From contig URCR01000006.1 of NCBI GenBank assembly GCA_900546325.1, positions 1-64,000 of the forward strand: DNA of 64,000 nt, written 5' to 3'. The stretch is from an uncultured Lachnospiraceae bacterium. GTDB taxonomy: Bacteria; Bacillota; Clostridia; Lachnospirales; Lachnospiraceae. The translations under genes and the position numbers were made by a program. The notes below the pieces were generated by a model, which was given only the letters and a program-made list of their open reading frames with translations, did not search any database and was not told the origin of the DNA. This document shows positions 1-7,829 of the stretch, piece after piece (the first letter of the stretch is position 1; each line of letters opens with the position of its first letter).

Positions 1-227
1 ATTCCATAATTTACTTGAATATCATTTACATCTTCATCTGATATAAGTTCGTCCACACTCACGTCCAATTCTAAAGCCAATCTTTTGGCGGTGATCAGAT
101 CCGGACATCTTGAACCATTTTCCCATCGACAGACAGTCTGTCTGGACACATATAATTTATCCGCAAGTTGTTGCTGAGTGAGATGATTTTTCTCTCTGAG
201 TTTTTTGATATTATCACTTAATGCCAT
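1..227 (-). CDS. XRE-family helix-turn-helix regulator, partial at window edge
   Basis: The gene starts with ATG at 227 on the minus strand and runs off the left edge. Its 75 visible residues hold a classic Cro/C1-type helix-turn-helix: an LREKNHLTQQQLADKLYVSR segment, then a recognition-helix stretch around QTVCRWENG, then a third helix ending in LDVSVDELIS. In the family such proteins bind DNA as dimers; the C-terminal part, which would show a metal, peptide or membrane domain, lies outside the window. A purine-rich ribosome binding site (GAGAGG) precedes the ATG. Its own promoter region carries an inverted repeat, so autoregulation is plausible. The family call is firm; target and signal are unknown. 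Confidence 0.85.
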   Translation of the reverse strand, partial: MALSDNIKKLREKNHLTQQQLADKLYVSRQTVCRWENGSRCPDLITAKRLALELDVSVDELISDEDVNDIQVNYG

Positions 228-251
228 ATTATATACCTCTCTTTCACCCGT

Positions 252-286
252 ATCATACACTGGTGCGGGCAAAATGAAAAGCACCA
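252..286 (-). promoter_or_regulatory. Putative XRE promoter with overlapping inverted repeat
   Basis: On the minus strand a TATGAT -10 box (252-257) lies 17 nt from a weak TTTTCA -35 (275-280). A perfect 6-bp inverted repeat, TGGTGC at 261-266 and GCACCA at 281-286, brackets the -35 and spacer. That position would let a dimeric repressor block the promoter. The rest of the 228-540 spacer is AT-rich and shows no coding signal. Confidence 0.4.
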
Positions 287-540
287 ATCCGTATTTCGTT
301 TGTTTCCAGTTTGGTAACATTCCTCTTTCCATTCACTTCGTGCTGGAAAATTTCCTCTTATTTTTTTCATTAATATCTCTTTTGCTAAAATTTTATTTTA
401 TTTACAATACTCGTTAGTTCCTGACTTGTAACTTCCTTTTCATATATACCGATTTCCATATCTTAATCTTCTCTCCCCTCAAATCTTTTTTCTTACTCCA
501 TATAAATATCACGATTTTTCATTTCCTTAAACCACTTTTT

Positions 541-1086
541 TTATCGAAATGAATTCCTAATCTCATCAATCCTATTTTCAATCAGATACTGAGACATATC
601 ACGTTCTTCTATATATCCTCTTGTTTGAACTATTTCATTCTTTTCATTGAAGCCGAAGCCAAACATCTTATCTTTTCTTTCAATATCTGTTTTCAATCGA
701 ACGTCGTCCATAAATTGCTTCATTTCTTTATTTTTAAATGCCAGCATAATCGTATCCCATTCAAATGCCTTAATTGAAACATTTACATCTTTAGGACAGT
801 TTGCATATATACCGACTAAGATAAACCAATCTGCATTATCCTGCGGTTCAAATCTATTATACCATAATGTACTTTGATATTTTGAACTCACATTATAATA
901 GGCTCTCGACATCTTGACTTGTATTGTATTTATCAAATTCACACCATTAGAAAATTTATATAATAACAGGTCAATTCCTTTTTCCTGTGCTGAAGAGGGA
1001 ATAAACACTGAAGCCTCCTTTATATTCTTTGACAAATAATCTGCCACAACAAATTCCCCGTACTGCAATGTAAAAACAGGTTGCAT
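541..1086 (-). CDS. Hypothetical PD-(D/E)XK nuclease-like protein
   Basis: This 181-residue protein has no certain assignment. Its N-terminal half follows the layout of small PD-(D/E)XK proteins (DUF4365 and PDDEXK_5-like families): a QYGEFVVADYL helix with a conserved GE pair near residue 10, then EKGIDLLLYK with the acidic residue, then a strand ending in IQVK, the Q-x-K form of the active-site lysine motif. The C-terminal half (roughly 90-181) is charged and unrecognised. There is no signal peptide or membrane segment. It is AT-rich compared with the housekeeping genes to its right and sits beside a phage-type regulator and an integration-scar-like repeat array, which suggests transfer. 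The fold assignment rests on motif reading only, and the start has only a moderate ribosome binding site (GGAAG). Confidence 0.6.
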   Translation of the reverse strand: MQPVFTLQYGEFVVADYLSKNIKEASVFIPSSAQEKGIDLLLYKFSNGVNLINTIQVKMSRAYYNVSSKYQSTLWYNRFEPQDNADWFILVGIYANCPKDVNVSIKAFEWDTIMLAFKNKEMKQFMDDVRLKTDIERKDKMFGFGFNEKNEIVQTRGYIEERDMSQYLIENRIDEIRNSFR

Positions 1087-1138
1087 ATCTCTTTCACTTC
1101 CTTAATCTGAAATTTTAAATTTCCTACACTATTCCTCT

Positions 1139-1175
1139 AAAAAATAACGCAGACAATATCTCTACTATCTGCGTC
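1139..1175 (-). terminator. Rho-independent terminator-like hairpin
   Basis: Read on the minus strand, GACGCAGA pairs with TCTGCGTT (one G-U pair) around an 8-13 nt loop and is followed by TTATTTTTT. It lies directly after the stop codon of the short remnant at 1174-1275 and well downstream of the separate leuS terminator, so it probably served the gene that left that remnant. Confidence 0.6.
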
Positions 1176-1275
1176 ATTCCTCTAATGTCTTCTTGAAATA
1201 TTTACTCCATTTTCTTTCGACTTTTGCTCCAAATTTACTCCATTTCAAAAATCTGTTACGATATTTTTCGATATT
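1174..1275 (-). pseudogene. Short 3'-end coding remnant over an 11-bp repeat array
   Basis: A 33-codon open frame on the minus strand follows an in-frame TAG and ends in TGA, immediately before a terminator hairpin. The peptide is basic and contains WSKFGAKVERKWSKYF. The underlying DNA repeats at an 11-bp period (TTTACTCCATT-type units at 1201, 1223 and 1234, with a decayed unit at 1212). An 11-bp period is not a multiple of three, so the repeat is a DNA feature and not a protein one. This fits the tail of a lost integrase gene overlapping an attachment site. I cannot name the gene, and no start codon is visible. Confidence 0.3.
1201..1244. repeat. Array of about four 11-bp direct repeats
   Basis: Units start at 1201 (TTTACTCCATT), 1212 (decayed, TTCTTTCGACT), 1223 (TTTGCTCCAAA) and 1234 (TTTACTCCATT). 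The first and fourth are identical. The regular spacing, close to one helical turn, suggests repeated protein-binding sites on one DNA face, as in arm or attachment sites of integrases. The rest of the 1087-1486 spacer holds two terminator hairpins and a perfect 12-bp palindrome (GGGCATATGCCC, 1404-1415) of unknown meaning. Confidence 0.5.
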
Positions 1276-1424
1276 CTACGATACCTTTTCTTTGAAGAAA
1301 AATGTCTGTAAGCCTTGATTTTCAGCGAACTTTTCAATATTTCCAAGCATTTTATTCTACAGCAGTGCTATACAAGCTCACGAGACTAGCTCGTTCGCTT
1401 GACGGGCATATGCCCTATAGATAA

Positions 1425-1472
1425 CAAAAAAGATATCCTTATTCCTGTAAACAGGATAAGTCCATCTTTTCC
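1425..1472 (-). terminator. leuS terminator
   Basis: On the minus strand, 15-60 nt after the leuS stop, AAAAGAT-CTTATCCTG pairs with CAGGAATAAG-ATCTTTT around a TTTA loop and is followed by a run of T. This is a standard intrinsic terminator. Confidence 0.75.
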
Positions 1473-1486
1473 GTTATCTGCACTGC

Positions 1487-3910
1487 CTACTTCTGCACAA
1501 TATTGATAATTCTTCCCGGAACATAAATTTCCTTCACAATCGTTCCAGTCAGCTTATCTGCCACTGCTTCTTTTCCTTTTGCGATCGCATCTTCTTTGGA
1601 TACATCTGCTGCGAGTGTCACGACAGCTCTTGTCTTTCCGTTGATCTGTACAGCGATCTCAATCTCGTCGTCTTTCATCGCCTCTTCATCGTAAGTCGGC
1701 CATCCGGCATTGAATACGGTTCCTTCGTGTCCGAGCTGCTGCCACAGTTCTTCTGCCATATGCGGAGCAAACGGAGCGAGCAGTACTGACAGTGTACTTA
1801 ATGTTTCTTTGTCAACACCACCTGCTTTCTTTGCGATCTCATTCAGCTTATTATTGTACTCCATGAATCCTGAGATCACTGTATTTAAGCTGAAGCTTTC
1901 CAGACGTGTTGTAATGTCATATACCATTTTGTTGCGGATCTTGATCATCTCTTTTGTTGCGCTGACATCTTTGTCTTTGCTGTCCATCACGAGATTCCAT
2001 ACTTTATTTAAGAAACGGTAAACACCGTCGATTCCTCTGTCATCCCACTCTGCATCTAATTCCGGCGGACCTACGAATAATTCATACATTCTCAGAGAGT
2101 CGCAGCCGTAATCTCTTACAAGATCATCCGGAGATACGACGTTTCCTTTTGATTTACTCATCTTGATTCCGTTTTTACCGGTGATCATTCCCTGATTGAA
2201 CAATTTCTTGAACGGCTCATCGAAATCAATTGCTCCGATATCACAGAGGAATTTTGTGTAGAAGCGGGAGTATAATAAGTGAAGTACCGCATGTTCTACT
2301 CCTCCGATGTACATATCTACCGGAAGCATCTCATCTGCTTTTTCTCTTGATACGAGCGCTTCTGAATTGTGGCTGTCCACATAGCGGAGGAAATACCAGG
2401 AAGATCCTGCCCACTGCGGCATTGTATTTGTCTCACGCTTCGCAGGTTTTCCGCAGACCGGACAAGTTGTATTTACCCAGTTTTCAATTCCTGCAAGCGG
2501 AGATTCTCCTGTTCCGGTCGGCTCGTAAGAATCTACTTCCGGAAGTGTCAGCGGAAGCTGGTCTTCCGGTACCGGAACTGCTCCACAATCCGGGCAGTGT
2601 ACGATCGGGATCGGTTCTCCCCAGTAACGCTGGCGGGAGAATACCCAGTCACGCAGTTTGTAGTTGACTGTTGCTTTTCCAAATCCGCGCTTTTCGATGA
2701 TATGCGGCGCTTCTTTTTTGAGAACAGCGGATTCCATTCCGTTCCACTCACCGGAATTGATCATCGTTCCGGCTGCCTCTGTGTAGGCCTCTGCCATATT
2801 TTCAATTTCTTTTCCATCTTTTGCGATTACCTGCACGATCGGAAGATCAAATTTCTTTGCAAAAGCAAAGTCACGGTCATCGTGAGCCGGAACGCACATG
2901 ATCGCTCCGGTACCGTAATCTGCCAAAACATAGTCAGAGAGCCAGATCGGTGTCTTTGCCCCATTTAATGGGTTGATCGCATAAGAACCTGTAAATACTC
3001 CCGTCTTTTCCTTATCCTGAAGTCTGTCTACATTGGATTTCATAGAAGCATCATAGATATACTGTTCTACCGCTTCTCTTGTCTCATCTGTCGCAAGGCT
3101 CTTCGCCAGCGCATGCTCCGGTGCAAGTACCATAAAAGTTGCGCCATGAAGTGTATCCGGTCTTGTCGTATAGACAGTGATCTTCTCTTCTCTTCCTTCC
3201 ACCTGGAAATCAACTTCTGCACCGTAAGATTTTCCGATCCAGTCCGCCTGCATCTTCTTGACTTTCTCCGGCCAGTCTAACTTATCAAGATCTGCCAGAA
3301 GGCGCTCTGCGTATTTCGTGATCCGAAGCATCCACTGACGAAGATTTTTCTTTGTCACTTCTGTTCCGCAGCGCTCACATTTACCATTTACCACTTCTTC
3401 GTTTGCAAGACCTGTCTTGCAGGAAGGACACCAGTTGATCGGGAATTCCTTCTCATATGCAAGCCCTTCTTTAAACATTTTTACAAAGATCCACTGTGTC
3501 CATTTGTAAAATTCCGGATCTGTCGTATTGACTTCCATGTCCCAGTCATAGAGTGCTGCGATCTCATTGATCTGCCGTTTGATATTCTTTACATTCTCTG
3601 CTGTGGAAATCGATGGATGCACGCCCATCTTGATCGCATAGTTCTCTGCCGGAAGTCCGAACGCATCCCATCCCATCGGATGTATAATATAGTATTTCTG
3701 TAATAATTTATATCTGCTCCACACATCAGAGATTACATATCCTCTCCAATGTCCGACATGAAGACCGTTTCCTGACGGGTACGGGAACATATCGAGGCAA
3801 TAATATTTCTCTCTTTTTCCATTTTCATCTTCTTTTACATTAACCGGATGTTTCTCCCAGTTTTCGCGCCATTTTTTTTCAATCGCCTTATGATTATAAG
3901 GTACTGCCAT
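1487..3910 (-). CDS. leuS: Leucyl-tRNA synthetase
   Basis: This class I aminoacyl-tRNA synthetase charges tRNA-Leu in the cytoplasm. The 807-residue length is typical of bacterial LeuRS. The HIGH-type motif reads HVGH at residues 51-54, inside YPSGNGLHVGHWRGYV. The KMSKS motif is intact near residue 584 (GIKMSKSKGNVVSP). A zinc-type knuckle (CPSC and CERC) lies near residues 160-180, followed by the editing insert (around 225-420), where TTRPDTLHGATFMVL and GTGAIMCVPAHDDRDF fit the CP1 domain. The start ATG has a GGAGGAAAAAAGTT ribosome binding site. It is monocistronic, transcribed leftward from a strong promoter through a leucine T-box, and ended by a hairpin. Assignment is essentially certain. 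Confidence 0.98.
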   Translation of the reverse strand: MAVPYNHKAIEKKWRENWEKHPVNVKEDENGKREKYYCLDMFPYPSGNGLHVGHWRGYVISDVWSRYKLLQKYYIIHPMGWDAFGLPAENYAIKMGVHPSISTAENVKNIKRQINEIAALYDWDMEVNTTDPEFYKWTQWIFVKMFKEGLAYEKEFPINWCPSCKTGLANEEVVNGKCERCGTEVTKKNLRQWMLRITKYAERLLADLDKLDWPEKVKKMQADWIGKSYGAEVDFQVEGREEKITVYTTRPDTLHGATFMVLAPEHALAKSLATDETREAVEQYIYDASMKSNVDRLQDKEKTGVFTGSYAINPLNGAKTPIWLSDYVLADYGTGAIMCVPAHDDRDFAFAKKFDLPIVQVIAKDGKEIENMAEAYTEAAGTMINSGEWNGMESAVLKKEAPHIIEKRGFGKATVNYKLRDWVFSRQRYWGEPIPIVHCPDCGAVPVPEDQLPLTLPEVDSYEPTGTGESPLAGIENWVNTTCPVCGKPAKRETNTMPQWAGSSWYFLRYVDSHNSEALVSREKADEMLPVDMYIGGVEHAVLHLLYSRFYTKFLCDIGAIDFDEPFKKLFNQGMITGKNGIKMSKSKGNVVSPDDLVRDYGCDSLRMYELFVGPPELDAEWDDRGIDGVYRFLNKVWNLVMDSKDKDVSATKEMIKIRNKMVYDITTRLESFSLNTVISGFMEYNNKLNEIAKKAGGVDKETLSTLSVLLAPFAPHMAEELWQQLGHEGTVFNAGWPTYDEEAMKDDEIEIAVQINGKTRAVVTLAADVSKEDAIAKGKEAVADKLTGTIVKEIYVPGRIINIVQK

Positions 3911-3953
3911 AACTTTTTTCCTCCTTCTTTTCTAAGAATCTCCCTTACGCAAA

Positions 3954-4250
3954 TAAAAAAACCTCTCATCTCATCAAGAGACGAAAGGGTCAATTTCCGT
4001 GGTACCACTCTTATTCACTCAGCTTTCCTGCTGTATGCACTCATTGCTTCTGTAACGGGAAGTCCCGCCTCTATCTACTTCCATACAGATGATTCTGTAT
4101 ATGCTGTTCAATAGAAGGGCTCCAAGGCGAGTTCGGAGATTACGCTGCTGCCTCACACCTGCCGGCAGCTCTCTGAAAACGATAGGCTCTTACTGCTCCT
4201 CTTCTTTGCCATTATCTGATTCAATCTGTCATCATCGTTTCAATGATATT
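3954..4250 (-). promoter_or_regulatory. T-box leader (leucine, CUC specifier) of leuS
   Basis: The leader between the promoter and leuS contains the invariant T-box core AGAGTGGTACCACGG at 3997-4011 (minus strand). It is followed by a competing intrinsic terminator at 3954-3989, where CCTTTCGTCTC pairs with GAGATGAGAGG before seven T residues. Stem I lies at about 4120-4245. The likely specifier loop reads GAACTCGCC flanked by the CTCC/GGAG helix, giving a CUC leucine codon at 4129-4131. In this family uncharged tRNA pairs with the specifier and with the T-box bulge, stabilising the antiterminator, so low leucyl-tRNA raises leuS expression. The specifier agrees with the downstream gene. Confidence 0.93.
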
Positions 4251-4253
4251 TCT

Positions 4254-4281
4254 ATTTTATCATACGAAGTGTATTTGTCAA
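4254..4281 (-). promoter_or_regulatory. leuS promoter (extended -10)
   Basis: On the minus strand a consensus -35 TTGACA (4276-4281) is followed after 16 nt by TAAAAT (4254-4259), with a TG dinucleotide one base upstream of the -10. It would start transcription just before stem I of the T-box. Confidence 0.8.
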
Positions 4282-4336
4282 GGCATTGGGAAAAGCTATA
4301 TTTTTTTGTAAATTTCGCATAATTTTTCATATTTTA

Positions 4337-4365
4337 TTGCCATTTTATTATAATTAGTGTATAAT
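4337..4365 (+). promoter_or_regulatory. Promoter of the P-loop protein gene
   Basis: TTGCCA (4337-4342), a 17-nt spacer and a perfect TATAAT (4360-4365) lie 50 nt upstream of the start codon at 4415. This is a near-consensus vegetative promoter, divergent from that of leuS. Confidence 0.8.
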
Positions 4366-4414
4366 ACATTACATAATCGACAGAACGAAAAAACATTATA
4401 AAGGAGATAGTGCC

Positions 4415-4837
4415 ATGGTAAATTTATTAACAGGCCCTAAGGGAAGCGGCAAAACACAACAGATGATCGAGTTAGCAAATGAGACAGTAAAGCAGTGTGA
4501 CGGCAATGTAACATTTATCAAGAACAGTCACAACGATACATACAGTTTATCTTTTGATATCAGAGTAATCTGTATGGATGACTATCCTTCTATCAAGAAC
4601 ATTGACGACTACACCGGCTTTATTTATGGAATGCTCAGCACGAACCACGATATTCAGGCTATCTTTATCGACGGTATTTTAAAACATGCCCACATTTCTT
4701 CTGAGAATATGCCTCGCTTCATTGAACGGCTGAAAAATATCTCTAAGAGACATGACGTAGACTTCTATTTAAGTATCAGCGCAGAGAAGGATCAGTTAAA
4801 CGGAATTGACCTGGCGGACTGTACACTTCTTAATTAA
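4415..4837 (+). CDS. Small P-loop NTPase-like protein of unknown function
   Basis: The 140-residue protein starts with a perfect Walker A motif, GPKGSGKT at residues 7-14. A hydrophobic strand ending in aspartate (AIFIDGIL, about residues 87-94) could serve as Walker B. The rest shows an alternating beta/alpha pattern with no membrane segment. It is too short for a kinase with a full lid domain or for an AAA ATPase, so a minimal nucleotide-binding protein is the safest reading. A strong AAAGGAGA ribosome binding site precedes the ATG. It is monocistronic, sits between divergent leuS and convergent ddl, and has its own strong promoter, which argues for a real, expressed gene. Substrate and partner are unknown. 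Confidence 0.85.
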   Translation: MVNLLTGPKGSGKTQQMIELANETVKQCDGNVTFIKNSHNDTYSLSFDIRVICMDDYPSIKNIDDYTGFIYGMLSTNHDIQAIFIDGILKHAHISSENMPRFIERLKNISKRHDVDFYLSISAEKDQLNGIDLADCTLLN

Positions 4838-4882
4838 GATGAGAAGACAGCTTTGTTGCAAAAGTTGTCGGCTTCCATTACT

Positions 4883-4925
4883 TTTAAAAGCCTTGCAGTA
4901 TCTTCTACCGCAAGGCTTTTTCAGG
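4883..4925. terminator. Bidirectional terminator between the P-loop gene and ddl
   Basis: AAAAGCCTTGC (from 4887) pairs with GCAAGGCTTTT (4910-4920) around a 13-nt loop, with T-runs on both strands. It lies between two convergent genes and can serve both. Confidence 0.85.
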
Positions 4926-4953
4926 CTCTTTGCCAAAAGGTGTTCATTCCCTC

Positions 4954-6012
4954 TTATTTTCTTACAAATGCAAGCTCAATCAATTCTGTCACAAGCTCTG
5001 TCGTATCAATTCCTTTCTCTCTCCAGAGCATTGGATACATACTGATATTGGTAAATCCTGGCAAGGTATTGATCTCGTTAAAAATCACTTCATTTGTCTC
5101 ATTCTCCAGGAAGAAATCTACTCTGGAAAGTCCGAAACCATCTACTGCCTTGAAGATTGCAACGGCATTGTCTCTGACCTTTTCCAGTGCTCCTTCCGGC
5201 AGCTTTGGATGTGTATCCGTCTTAGAATCCGGGTTATTGTACTTAGCTTCGTAAGTGTAGAAGGTATCTGCCGCCTTGATTTCCCCTACATCGGATGCCT
5301 TTACATCTTTTCCGCCAAGCACTGCACATTCAATCTCCCGACCTTTGATCGTCTCCTCTACAAGAATCTTCGTATCATGTCTTGCCGCCTCAGTCAGCGC
5401 CGACTTTAACGATGCTCTGTCTTTTGCCTGACTGACTCCCTGAGAAGATCCGGCCTTTGACGGCTTTACAAATACCGGATATGGAAGTGCCTCCTCAACT
5501 TTGTCAAGCGCCGCATCCATCTCTTCCAGTTCATATGCATGGATTCCGACAAATTTTGCCTGACGGATTCCAAGGCGATCTACGATGATTTTCGTGTAAA
5601 GCTTATCCATAGATACCGCTGAGGCAAGTACGCCGCATCCGACATATGGAATCTTCGCCAGTTCAAACAGTCCCTGAATCGTTCCATCTTCCCCGTACAT
5701 TCCGTGGAGAACCGGGAAGATCACATCTACCGGGATCTTCTCCACTGTCTCTCCAAGTACCAGAATTCCACGTTCGCTGGCGTCAGGCGAAAGAATCGCC
5801 TGACATCTTCCGTCACGCCATGTATCATTTATAATCGCTTCTGTATCTTCTACTTTCAGCCAGCTTCCTTCTTTCGTAATCCCGATCAGCACCGGCTCAT
5901 ATTTTGTCCGGTCAATGTGTGAGATCACTGTGACTGCTGACTTGCAGGAAACTTCATGCTCAGAGGACTGCCCTCCGAAAATCACTGCTACTGTCTGTTT
6001 CTTCTCTCCCAT
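4954..6012 (-). CDS. ddl: D-alanine--D-alanine ligase
   Basis: This cytoplasmic ATP-grasp enzyme joins two D-alanines for peptidoglycan precursor synthesis. The 352-residue protein has the N-terminal FGGQSSEHEVSCKSA signature (residues 12-26), the ATP-grasp KPSKAGSSQGVSQ segment near residue 180, a FYTYEAKY stretch in the substrate (omega) loop, and the metal-binding FNEINTLPGF near residue 315. The loop tyrosine and the lack of vanT or vanXY neighbours favour a housekeeping D-Ala-D-Ala ligase over a D-Ala-D-Lac or D-Ala-D-Ser resistance ligase. It lies 100 nt downstream of an unknown membrane protein gene on the same strand with no terminator between, so co-transcription is likely. Confidence 0.95.
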   Translation of the reverse strand: MGEKKQTVAVIFGGQSSEHEVSCKSAVTVISHIDRTKYEPVLIGITKEGSWLKVEDTEAIINDTWRDGRCQAILSPDASERGILVLGETVEKIPVDVIFPVLHGMYGEDGTIQGLFELAKIPYVGCGVLASAVSMDKLYTKIIVDRLGIRQAKFVGIHAYELEEMDAALDKVEEALPYPVFVKPSKAGSSQGVSQAKDRASLKSALTEAARHDTKILVEETIKGREIECAVLGGKDVKASDVGEIKAADTFYTYEAKYNNPDSKTDTHPKLPEGALEKVRDNAVAIFKAVDGFGLSRVDFFLENETNEVIFNEINTLPGFTNISMYPMLWREKGIDTTELVTELIELAFVRK

Positions 6013-6114
6013 GTTTCCACATCCTTACTTTTCTTTTTTTCACTTTTTTCTATTCTAACGGCATTTTCCATAAAATGCATTTCCAAAAATGCTGATTTTC
6101 TTGCAAATATTGCT

Positions 6115-7713
6115 CTATTTGATACTTAAAACGGTATTCGCCTTCTCATCGTTCTTGTATTCGATCGTCACTTTCTGACCAGGCTCATAGCGGATGACAT
6201 CGATAAAGTCTACAACAGAAACATCAAAGATCTCCTCCGACTCTTCGAGCAGAATATAATAATGAGAATTTCCTTCCACGACACCCTGCGCAATCTTCTC
6301 GATCGTTCCTTCGATCGTCTGCACTTCTCTTGTATCTTCCTCTTCTTTAATCACACCGTCTGTGAGAAGCAGCTCATTGTACTTTTCTTCGCACTGGCTT
6401 ACCGTGTCTCCGATTGCCACAAGCTGATATTTCTGCACATTTACCATCGCATACTTTTTCACAAGTCCCGCATCGTCCTTCAGTGCGATAAAATAAGTAG
6501 GCTCTCCGGAAAGATTTAAAAGAAGCGGGAATGTGGCCTTGTATTTTAAGTTCTGTACCTGTCCTTCCGCAGATGACATCGCAGATGCCTCTGTCGCACC
6601 TTCGACCGGATAGAACTTCGTCTCCATTGTTCTCTGATTCATCAGGACAAATCCGACATTTGACTGGTCACCGCTTACCGATGTCACACCGGTATATACC
6701 CATACGTCATCATCGATTGCAAGGTAGTTGTATCCTTCTGTCGTCTTCAGGCAGTCCTTCTGTCCGAGCACACTGTTTAAAAATCCATGTTTCAACGTTC
6801 CATAATAATCATAGAGCTGAATCAAAAGATCCGATGAATACGCACGGTCAATCCATGTCGGTACATCTTCAATCGCATAATCGACCGTCTCCCCTGTCAC
6901 TGCATTGCAGAGCACAACTCTTCCAACCGTCTCCCCTCCGAACAGACCGATGTTAAACTTCTTCACCGGACATACCCAGTATGGGACCCCGTCATCATCC
7001 GTCTCAAAGCTTAGTTCGTCAAAAATATAGGTCGGATATTGAAACCGCAAATGTCTGTAAATATTCCGGTTCAAATATTCGCTTGTAGAATATTTGATTC
7101 CCTCGTCCAGTTTTACAAGTTCTGTGGACTGTGTTGCCATATCAATACGGACATAGGCAGGAATCCCTTCAGACTGATTCGTCAGCCACTTGATTCCGCT
7201 TGCATATTTAAGCGGAGATACGCGCACCGGACGGTCATTGTAATTAATCTGACTGTAAATATCATCCACCTCAAACTGAGATACCATATCTACCATACTT
7301 CCCATCTTTCTGTTTCCGAGAAGTGTCGCCGACTCCTTGTCAAGCAATGGAATCTGGTCAAAAGAAAGTTCCTCGATATCCTTTGTGAACTCCCCTTCTT
7401 CTACTTTCAGAAGCTTCTGATACTTCTTTGCATTTACGATCGGAGAGGAAAGCAATGCTCCCACAAGATACACAACAACAACTGCTGCCAGCACAAACAG
7501 AATCGCCTTCATTCCCTTACTCTCTTTAATCTCATCCGGGCGGAGATGCTTCTTCCACGCATAGATGAGTGCAATGACTGCAACCAGGATTCCGATAAAG
7601 AACCAGAAATCACGAGAGTGGATATTGATTGCCGGCAATGTAAAGTAATAGTACAAAAATGCAACAATCACCAGGACAATCGCTCCAATTATTTTCGCCT
7701 TTGCTTTTTTCAT
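6115..7713 (-). CDS. Conserved membrane protein of unknown function
   Basis: The start is ATG at 7713, chosen because GGAGG sits 5 nt upstream and because the longer frame would overlap trkH. The 532-residue product has three hydrophobic segments in its first 100 residues (about 6-30, 37-57 and 70-92) and then a roughly 430-residue soluble part, probably extracytoplasmic, with mixed alpha/beta composition and no motif I can name. The last 75 residues (VQTIEGTIEKIAQGVVEGNS and on) look like a small OB-like beta domain. It probably shares a transcript with ddl, which hints at envelope work, but this is inference from position only. Confidence 0.85.
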   Translation of the reverse strand: MKKAKAKIIGAIVLVIVAFLYYYFTLPAINIHSRDFWFFIGILVAVIALIYAWKKHLRPDEIKESKGMKAILFVLAAVVVVYLVGALLSSPIVNAKKYQKLLKVEEGEFTKDIEELSFDQIPLLDKESATLLGNRKMGSMVDMVSQFEVDDIYSQINYNDRPVRVSPLKYASGIKWLTNQSEGIPAYVRIDMATQSTELVKLDEGIKYSTSEYLNRNIYRHLRFQYPTYIFDELSFETDDDGVPYWVCPVKKFNIGLFGGETVGRVVLCNAVTGETVDYAIEDVPTWIDRAYSSDLLIQLYDYYGTLKHGFLNSVLGQKDCLKTTEGYNYLAIDDDVWVYTGVTSVSGDQSNVGFVLMNQRTMETKFYPVEGATEASAMSSAEGQVQNLKYKATFPLLLNLSGEPTYFIALKDDAGLVKKYAMVNVQKYQLVAIGDTVSQCEEKYNELLLTDGVIKEEEDTREVQTIEGTIEKIAQGVVEGNSHYYILLEESEEIFDVSVVDFIDVIRYEPGQKVTIEYKNDEKANTVLSIK

Positions 7714-7766
7714 AACATCCTCCATTTTCTTATATATCAATACGTTATAATGAACAGTATAATACA

Positions 7767-7804
7767 AAAATATCATCAGCGCAAACAATGTCTGATGATA
7801 TTTT
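7767..7804 (-). terminator. Terminator after trkH
   Basis: On the minus strand AAATATCATCAG pairs with CTGATGATATTT around a 12-nt loop, followed by TTTTTGTATT. It separates trkAH from the membrane protein-ddl unit. Confidence 0.8.
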
Positions 7805-7829
7805 ATAAACTTCTTATAAACAATATGAT

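Noticed and set aside
1404..1415. Perfect 12-bp palindrome GGGCATATGCCC
   Set aside because: It is next to the leuS terminator without promoter or repeat context, so no function can be supported.
4954..6012. Vancomycin-resistance type ligase
   Set aside because: The substrate loop keeps the Tyr pattern of D-Ala-D-Ala ligases and there are no vanT, vanXY, vanH or two-component genes nearby.
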